Source of the DNA: Hippopus hippopus
Taxonomy: Eukaryota; Mollusca; Bivalvia; Cardiida; Cardiidae
DNA length: 64,000 nt
Assembly: GCA_946811185.2 (NCBI GenBank)
Contig: OX328102.1
Coordinates: 52,491,619-52,555,618 of the forward strand
Direction of reading: 5' to 3'
Shown piece after piece: positions 63,584 through 64,000 of the stretch. Position numbers and translations under genes: made by a program. The stretch's first letter is position 1. The number at the start of each line of letters is the position of its first letter. The notes beneath the pieces were generated by a model. That model was not told where the DNA came from and searched no databases. It worked only from the letters and a program-made list of their open reading frames with translations.

Positions 63584-64000
63584 AAACAGTTGCAATTTAC
63601 CGAACATCGAGGTCTCGGCAAAATTTCAAACTGCAACAATCTGGTTTCTTTCTTTCAATTTTCCGGTGTAGCTGAATTCACTGGCTTTTGACCTACTTCT
63701 TGGTACTGATAAAGAATGAATTGGTGGTAATTTGTGATTGGCCAAAAATATGCACATGTTTACTGGCATATTTCCTCGTACATTTATGAAACCACAATTT
63801 ACAAGCGTTGCTACGGCTAATCGATACTTCGGGGCCTAGATTCATTCCTAGCACATTAATGTAATAGAGAATGGTCCTTATTTGTTCTATTTCGAAATTT
63901 TAATATTTCATAAGCGTTTCCCAATAACCAATATACATGTACTACTTTTGAAATAAAAAACAATGAGGAAAAAGAGGCAATTTCATGTGAGATTAATTTT
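63584..64000. other. intergenic stretch, dispersed repeat only
   Basis: 63690-63770 resembles 14428-14505. No gene seen. Confidence 0.45.

Overview
This is an animal genome window: AT-rich, mostly non-coding and full of transposable elements. The repertoire suggests a marine invertebrate, most likely a bivalve mollusc, but that is an inference from repeat style rather than from a diagnostic host gene. It includes a Ty3/gypsy element, a Maverick/Polinton, Tc1-like elements, tRNA-derived SINEs, and several palindromic MITE families, one of which contains a GCGCAGGCTGACC-type hairpin. Only one stretch (57131-58088) looks like a host coding exon, and one tRNA-His gene is visible.

Layout. 1-5936 is the 3' part of a decayed Ty3/gypsy retrotransposon. 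It has reverse transcriptase, RNase H and an integrase ending in a PHD finger. A splice-acceptor-like site follows, then a second reading frame coding for a zinc-finger/basic-linker/TatD-nuclease protein, then the polypurine tract and a presumed 3' LTR start. 5937-10510 holds SINEs, MITEs and hairpin repeats. 10511-12068 is a dead Tc1/mariner element with TIRs and a TA duplication. 12069-21210 has repeats and no gene that I can support.

21359-40162 is an 18.8-kb Maverick/Polinton with 358-bp terminal inverted repeats and a perfect 6-bp target duplication (tacagg). It carries the usual virus-like set: protein-primed DNA polymerase B, integrase with chromodomain, adenain-like protease, packaging ATPase, penton and major capsid protein, and several small virion-type proteins. 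It also carries genes I would not expect as standard: a class I ribonucleotide reductase large subunit, a fibre protein built from phage-tail-like repeats, a RING-finger protein, a zinc-ribbon/phospholipase A2 protein and a SAP/NUMOD-type protein. Polymerase, RNR, protease, PLA2 and at least two other genes carry stops or frameshifts, while capsid, penton, ATPase and fibre frames are open. Gene starts share a TATAAAAATG-like motif, three other genes share an upstream tttttctatttttaca motif, and seven gene ends carry AT-rich hairpins, so the element has a virus-like transcriptional layout. The Maverick sits inside a small TA-duplicating transposon, which itself sits inside an older palindromic MITE.

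40163-64000 again holds SINEs, MITE copies, long foldbacks (44157-44300, 51437-52040), tandem repeats, the tRNA-His gene (41427-41498, minus) and the one candidate host exon. The two interesting systems are therefore the gypsy element with a nuclease ORF and PHD integrase, and the RNR/fibre-bearing Maverick.
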